NCBI GenBank assembly: GCA_964419605.1 | Contig: CAYQQM010000010.1 | Coordinates: 17,733-81,732, forward strand | Direction of reading: 5' to 3' | DNA from: JABFXX01 sp964419605 | GTDB taxonomy: Bacteria; Myxococcota_A; Polyangia; Haliangiales; Haliangiaceae | Length of the DNA stretch: 64,000 nucleotides | In this document: positions 62,020 to 64,000 of the stretch, one piece after another | Layout: every line of letters begins with the position of its first letter | Numbering within the stretch: the stretch's first letter is position 1 | Program-made: the position numbers and the translations under genes | Notes under the pieces: generated by a model | What the model was told of the DNA's origin: nothing | Database searches by the model: none | The model's input: the letters and a program-made list of their open reading frames with translations, nothing else

Positions 62020-63302
62020 GACGCACGATCCATGTCTTTTTGGGCGATACCCCCGTCCGCGTCGGTGTCATCCACTATGACTCCCAAGGCGCTCGGGAAA
62101 GCGCGGTATTCGAGTACGCCAGCGACTGGCTCGCTTCGTCCGCGGCCTTCGCTCTCGCGCCAGACCTTCGCCGCGTTGCTGGTCCACAGTTTCACAAACG
62201 GTCGAGGGATGGCTCCATTTTCCACGATCCGATCGCGGATACGGAGCCCGACGGCTGGGGCAAGTCCGTCATTCTTCGCGACCACGCCAAACGTCGACAG
62301 GAGGCAAAACGATCGGGAGCACCACCGCCCCCAGCCGCGCTCAACGAACTCGATTTTCTGTTGGCCGTCGACGACATCAGCCGTGTGGGAGCGTTGCGAT
62401 TTCAAGACGAAACCGGGCGTTTCTGTCGTGCCCGCGAGCCGGGCGAGCGAACGACACCGCCATTAATCGAGCTTGGCGCACTACTCGCGGCATCGCGAGC
62501 CGTGGAAACCAACACGGAAACGAGTGCGGACCTAGCGTACTTGAGAGGACGTGGCACTTCGCTCGGCGGGCTGCGACCGAAGTGCAGCGTTGTCGATGAA
62601 AACGGACAATTGTCCATCGGCAAGTTTCCTAGCGTTCACGACCAGCGCGCCGTCGCCCAAGGCGAGGTGCTAGCACTTCGCCTCGCCAAGCGAGCCGGCA
62701 TCAACGCCGCCCGCGCGCGCGTAGTCGATTCCGACGGTGTATCGGTCGCGCTCATAAGCCGATTCGACAGGACGCCCGCGGGTCGCATCATGTACATCAG
62801 CGCTGCAACGATGCTCGGCGTCGACACGACCGATCCGGGCGAACACTCATACACCGAGATCGTCGATGCGATTCGCGCCCACGGTGCCTCGGCGCAGGCT
62901 GATATCGACGAGCTGTTTCGGCGCATCTCCTTCTCGATTCTGATTACGAACGTCGATGACCACCTGCGAAATCATGGCTTCTTGCACGTCGAACGCGGCT
63001 TGTGGCGCCTCGCGCCGGCGTTCGACCTCAATCCGTTCCCCGATCGCGTGCGTGAGCTCAAGACATGGATTTCCGAAGACACTGGCCCGCTAGCCTCGAT
63101 CGACGCGCTGATGTCGGTTGCTCGATACTTCCGGCTAACCCGTGAGCGAGCGGCGCAAATCGTTTGCGAGGTCGAGGCGGCTGTGGCGCGTTGGCGCGCC
63201 GAGGGCCGCGCTCTTGGGATGTCGGCTGTCGAGCTCGATCAATTCGCCGAGGCGTTTGAGCATAACGAACGCGCCGTGGCGCGTAAGCTGTGCGCACGCT
63301 AG
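62016..63302 (+). CDS. hipA: HipA-like Ser/Thr kinase toxin
   Basis: 428 residues. Typical HipA signatures are present: the glycine-rich phosphate loop GTSLGGLRPKC (180-190), K203 in SIGKFPS, the catalytic NVDDHLRNHGF (312-322; D314/D315, N319), and the metal-binding LAPAFDLNPFP (D337). The N-terminal about 110 residues include the HipA_N-like beta region (FDTVRVGVIHYD-type). It would phosphorylate a target such as a tRNA synthetase and slow growth when free of HipB. The length is that of long-form HipA; no separate HipS gene is seen. No frame defect is visible. Confidence 0.9.
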   Translation: MRRTIHVFLGDTPVRVGVIHYDSQGARESAVFEYASDWLASSAAFALAPDLRRVAGPQFHKRSRDGSIFHDPIADTEPDGWGKSVILRDHAKRRQEAKRSGAPPPPAALNELDFLLAVDDISRVGALRFQDETGRFCRAREPGERTTPPLIELGALLAASRAVETNTETSADLAYLRGRGTSLGGLRPKCSVVDENGQLSIGKFPSVHDQRAVAQGEVLALRLAKRAGINAARARVVDSDGVSVALISRFDRTPAGRIMYISAATMLGVDTTDPGEHSYTEIVDAIRAHGASAQADIDELFRRISFSILITNVDDHLRNHGFLHVERGLWRLAPAFDLNPFPDRVRELKTWISEDTGPLASIDALMSVARYFRLTRERAAQIVCEVEAAVARWRAEGRALGMSAVELDQFAEAFEHNERAVARKLCAR

Positions 63303-63433
63303 TGTGAGCTCCCGATACCCGCATCTAGTACAACGCGAACCTGATCCGTAATAGCGAACCATGTGAAATCGCGGTGCGGAGGTGGTGGCCGGACCAAAGC
63401 GTTTCCCCGGAGCGCGTTGTGTAGCAGCCGCGA

Positions 63434-63454
63434 CCCCCAAGAACACCTTGGGGG
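63434..63454. repeat. Perfect stem-loop CCCCCAAG-AACAC-CTTGGGGG
   Basis: Eight-base GC-rich stem with a five-base loop, about 130 bases after the hipA stop. It is not followed by T residues (ATTCG follows), so termination without Rho is doubtful. Confidence 0.5.
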
Positions 63455-63496
63455 ATTCGATCTAACGGAGTATAAGCCATTCGTCCTGCAGTACGT

Positions 63497-63838
63497 ATGA
63501 GCGCACAACGAGCCATTTCCGGGAGCGGCGTACAGGCTTCAGCGTACACTCCGTCGGAATTCCAGGACTCTATGCAAGAGACCTCGAATGGAGGCCATCG
63601 GGTCCAGCCGCTTATGCAGTGGATCCCCGGCGCCCCGAAAGCCACCTCGGATGCGTTTAAACCACCCTCAAAGCAGAACCAGCGGTGGACACGTGAGCGC
63701 GTCGAGAAGGAACTTCTTGGGGCGTGGCCCGGCGATGAGCAGTACGGCAATGACCTGGCCGCGAGCATTTCGACACCAAAGATCGGGGAGGGGATCGCAG
63801 CCACACTGTCAATACCCCTTAAGCGCTACCACACATAA
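63497..63838 (+). CDS. Doubtful hypothetical ORF of 113 residues
   Basis: Opens MSAQRAISGSGVQASAYTPS and continues through SNGGHRVQPLMQWIPGAPKA and WTRERVEKELLGAWPGDEQY. No family is recognised, no ribosome binding site precedes the ATG, and the C-terminus is short. It is kept only because it is the longest plus-strand frame in a gene-free stretch. Confidence 0.2.
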   Translation: MSAQRAISGSGVQASAYTPSEFQDSMQETSNGGHRVQPLMQWIPGAPKATSDAFKPPSKQNQRWTRERVEKELLGAWPGDEQYGNDLAASISTPKIGEGIAATLSIPLKRYHT

Positions 63839-63960
63839 CTGGAAATCCGCAGGCGGCGTGAGGTGTGCGCCAATCGATTGCAGAGTGGTGGCGTTGGGTG
63901 TTGTAGCGGTGGCGAACTTCATCGTATGACCAGCGTCCTACTTGTCTAGCCCTACCTTCG

Positions 63961-63988
63961 CAACCGGTGGTCCTTCGGTTGGCTTTTT
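63961..63988 (+). terminator. Terminator-like hairpin CAACCG...CGGTTG with GCTTTTTG
   Basis: A 6-base stem (63961-63966 with 63976-63981) followed by GCTTTTTG. The stem is short and the T run is only five bases. It has no clear upstream gene in the window, so orientation is uncertain. Confidence 0.3.
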
Positions 63989-64000
63989 GATGATCGATTT

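Larger units (their letters stand above)
63303..64000. other. 698-bp terminal region without a confident gene
   Basis: Contains the hairpin at 63434-63454 and the terminator-like hairpin at 63961-63988. Two overlapping frames (plus 63497-63838 and minus 63325-63804) are open, but neither shows a ribosome binding site or family match; I list the plus frame with low confidence. Confidence 0.6.

Noticed and set aside
63325..63804. 159-codon minus-strand frame after hipA
   Set aside because: Cys/Trp/Arg-rich random-looking sequence without ribosome binding site or family match.

Overview
The window reads like a chromosomal segment of a Myxococcota (former deltaproteobacterial) organism. The reasons are the mix of a gliding/pilus-type chemosensory operon, PilZ and GGDEF proteins, a eukaryotic-like Ser/Thr kinase, many outer-membrane lipoproteins (RCC1-like, PQQ-dehydrogenase and diheme types), a Fis-type FHA/GAF sigma-54 activator, and a high GC content (roughly 60 percent by eye, not computed). 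Genus-level placement is not possible from the sequence alone. Genes are densely packed, and many operon members overlap by the 4-base ATGA or GTGA junction. I used those junctions to correct several starts.

Bases 1-10588 (minus strand) hold a chemosensory operon read from right to left: a small ORF, a CheW-like protein, an unrecognised protein, a receiver/PATAN regulator, a CheY, a CheW, a two-TM methyl-accepting protein, a very large CheA hybrid with four Hpt sites and a receiver, and a second CheW-like gene cut by the window edge. The order PATAN regulator-CheY-CheW-MCP-CheA hybrid is that of cyanobacterial pix/tax phototaxis operons and resembles the Pil-Chp system. Next come an outer-membrane barrel candidate, a PilZ-PilZ-CheX-like protein, a short Hsp70-like ATPase and an AMIN/coiled-coil/AMIN-like periplasmic protein.

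Bases 17085-26299 (plus strand) are the most unusual part: a tightly spaced four-gene operon of a SpoIIE/PP2C phosphatase, a 1573-residue tandem-FIST protein, a Ser/Thr kinase, and a receiver-like/HATPase protein. The FIST protein and the kinase share a tail made of STAS-like plus zinc-ribbon modules, one membrane segment and a PDZ-like domain, so they look like two partners of one signalling system.

Bases 26333-45445 contain a polytopic membrane protein with an overlapping 57-residue single-TM protein, an NAD-type isocitrate dehydrogenase coupled to a Rieske protein, a lipoprotein, a methyltransferase, a four-gene MacA/MacB/TolC-like efflux operon, a REC-GAF-GGDEF regulator, two overlapping PilT-like ATPases (one with an altered His box), nadB and two lipoproteins.

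Bases 45553-64000 carry a secreted protein, a HEAT-repeat protein, a glutathione S-transferase, an FHA-GAF-AAA-Fis activator, a beta-barrel candidate, a cysteine-motif membrane protein, a lipase-like protein with a small partner gene, two lipoproteins with related diheme tails, a decayed transposase tail and a hipBA-type module with palindromic operator candidates. The stretch from about 58.3 kb to the end has longer gene-poor gaps and looks like accessory DNA. No rRNA, tRNA or CRISPR array was found.
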